DNA of 5,686 nucleotides. It comes from Chthoniobacter sp. (GTDB lineage: Bacteria > Verrucomicrobiota > Verrucomicrobiia > Chthoniobacterales > Chthoniobacteraceae). Below are positions 4,598 to 5,686 of this stretch, in pieces. Where the stretch lies: the NCBI GenBank assembly GCA_025351065.1, contig JANXWQ010000255.1, positions 1 through 5,686 of the forward strand, given 5' to 3'. A model generated the notes under the pieces. The model worked only from the letters and a program-made list of their open reading frames with translations. It ran no database searches and was not told the origin of the DNA. A program made the position numbers and the translations under genes. Every line of letters starts with the position of its first letter. Position 1 is the stretch's first letter.

Positions 4598-5686
4598 TCA
4601 TTTCGCCGTCGTCGAACGGGGATCTGCAGCTTCCTGCGCCTTGCCGCGCCGCAGGCGGAAAGGCGCGCTCTGCACGACTTCGGTGAGCAGCGTGGAAAAT
4701 TTGTAGCCGTCGCGCGCGAGCGCGGTCTGGATGCGGTCGAGCGCGGGTTCGTCGTAGTAATCGAGTCCGCGGCCCAGCGCGTAGATGAGCAGTTTCTCGC
4801 TGAGGCAGCGGGTGAAAGCGTCGCGCCGCTCGCGCAACAGCGCGCGGAGATCGGCCACGCCATTGAGCTGGCGGCCGGTGCCGAGTTTCGCCGAGGCATC
4901 CACGGCTGCGCCGGTTTCGTCGCGGTCGCGCCATTGGCCGATGCCGTCGAAGTTTTCCAGCGCGAAGCCGAAGGCGTCCATTTTCGCGTGGCAGTTCGCG
5001 CATTTCGGGTCGGCGCGATGCTGTTCGAGCTTCTGGCGAAAGGTGCCGGTCAGCTCTTTGCGGCCGCGGTCGTCGAGCGACGGCACGTTCGGCGGCGCGG
5101 GCGGCGGAGGGTTGCCGAGCAGTTGTTCGAGCACCCATTTGCCGCGCTTCACCGGCGAGGTGCGCGTGGGATTGGAGGTCACGGTGAGCACGCTGGCCTG
5201 CGTCAGCAGCCCGCCGCGCGGCGTGCCGGCGAGCGAGACGCGCTGCCATTCGCCTTTGGCAAAACCGCCGGGAACCTTGAGCCCATAAAGGTTCGCGAGC
5301 CGTTGATCGACCCAGGTGAAGTCGGCGTCGAGCAGGTCGAGCACGCTGCGGTCGTCGCGCAGCAGCTCGGCGCAAAAGCGGCGCGTCTCCTCGATCATCG
5401 CGCCGGCGAGCTTCGGCGCCCACTTCGCGAAGACCTGCGCATCCGCGCTGTGCCCGGCGATGCGGCCGAGCTGGAGCCATTGCAGCGCGAAGTTGTCCAC
5501 GAGCGCCGCGGCGCGCGGGTCTTTGAGCATCCGGCGAACTTGCGCATCGAGATTCGCACTCAGCTTTTTCTCGAAGGCGAGTTGCAGCAACGTGTCGTCG
5601 GGCGTGCTGCTCCACAAAAAATAGGCGAGCCGCGTGGCGAGCTGGAACTCGTCGAGCGGATGCGGCTCCGGGTTTTCCGGCTGCGC
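4598..5686 (-). CDS. DUF1592/DUF1588/DUF1585 cytochrome-like protein (5' end missing)
   Basis: The reading frame is open to the right edge, so these 362 residues are the C-terminal part of a larger protein. Numbering from the first codon in the window, DUF1592-like sequence begins near residue 13 (EFQLATRLAYFLWSSTPDD). DUF1588-like sequence runs at about 157-253 (PRGGLLTQASVLTVTSNP, RTSPVKRGKWVLEQLLGNPP, FALENFDGIGQWRDRDETG), followed by DUF1585-like sequence at about 275-347 (GVADLRALL, CLSEKLLIYALGRGLDYYD, PFRLRRG). CANCH at 229-233 (bases 4988-5002) is a CxxCH haem-c attachment motif, implying an extracytoplasmic location. This domain set is typical of the greatly expanded planctomycete/verrucomicrobial cytochrome-like proteins, for which I know no demonstrated substrate. 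The missing N-terminus would usually carry a signal peptide, another c-type haem motif and DUF1587. No DUF1552 gene, a common partner, follows it; the amidase does instead. Confidence 0.93.
   Translation of the reverse strand, partial: AQPENPEPHPLDEFQLATRLAYFLWSSTPDDTLLQLAFEKKLSANLDAQVRRMLKDPRAAALVDNFALQWLQLGRIAGHSADAQVFAKWAPKLAGAMIEETRRFCAELLRDDRSVLDLLDADFTWVDQRLANLYGLKVPGGFAKGEWQRVSLAGTPRGGLLTQASVLTVTSNPTRTSPVKRGKWVLEQLLGNPPPPAPPNVPSLDDRGRKELTGTFRQKLEQHRADPKCANCHAKMDAFGFALENFDGIGQWRDRDETGAAVDASAKLGTGRQLNGVADLRALLRERRDAFTRCLSEKLLIYALGRGLDYYDEPALDRIQTALARDGYKFSTLLTEVVQSAPFRLRRGKAQEAADPRSTTAK

Overview
This 5,686-bp window is GC-rich and looks chromosomal. It most likely comes from a Verrucomicrobiota (PVC-group) bacterium. 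The evidence is a DUF1592/DUF1588/DUF1585 cytochrome-like protein with a CxxCH motif, a long secreted protein resembling the verrucomicrobial PTPDL type, generally weak Shine-Dalgarno signals, and an attC-like repeat whose translation gives the peptide PNHALQRT. The phylum is an inference from gene content. All five protein genes lie on the minus strand, so they are described in transcription order, from right to left.

Right end (4598-5686): the 3' part of a DUF1592-DUF1588-DUF1585 gene that runs off the right edge. Next comes a perfect 39-bp palindrome (4546-4584), then a secreted N-acetylmuramoyl-L-alanine amidase (3344-4492). A second, degenerate copy of the palindrome lies just past the amidase stop (3294-3319). 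The intergenic stretch 3148-3343 also holds an unrelated 11-bp inverted repeat (3170-3206).

Middle (458-3147): a tight three-gene cluster. A signal-peptide and C-terminal-anchor protein of 485 aa is followed by hisB (imidazoleglycerol-phosphate dehydratase) and hisH (glutaminase subunit of IGP synthase). The first two genes meet at an ATGA stop/start overlap, and hisB and hisH are 3 bp apart. HisB makes imidazole acetol phosphate from IGP. HisH supplies ammonia to HisF, which makes the IGP; hisF and hisA are not in the window.

Left end (1-451): an AT-richer segment containing one small two-pass membrane protein gene. It is bounded by GTTAGGC / GCCTAAC boxes arranged like the R boxes of integron attC sites, with an L''-like box (GCTGCAGC) 5 nt from the outer R box. 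I read this as a promoterless integron-type gene cassette placed directly behind hisH, with the distal attC cut by the left edge. It is the most interesting feature of the window. No integrase is visible, so if the reading is right it is either part of an array continuing to the left or an isolated integrase-less attC cluster.

No RNA genes, CRISPR arrays or insertion sequences were recognised. No gene-free stretch exceeds 300 bases; the longest is 3148-3343.
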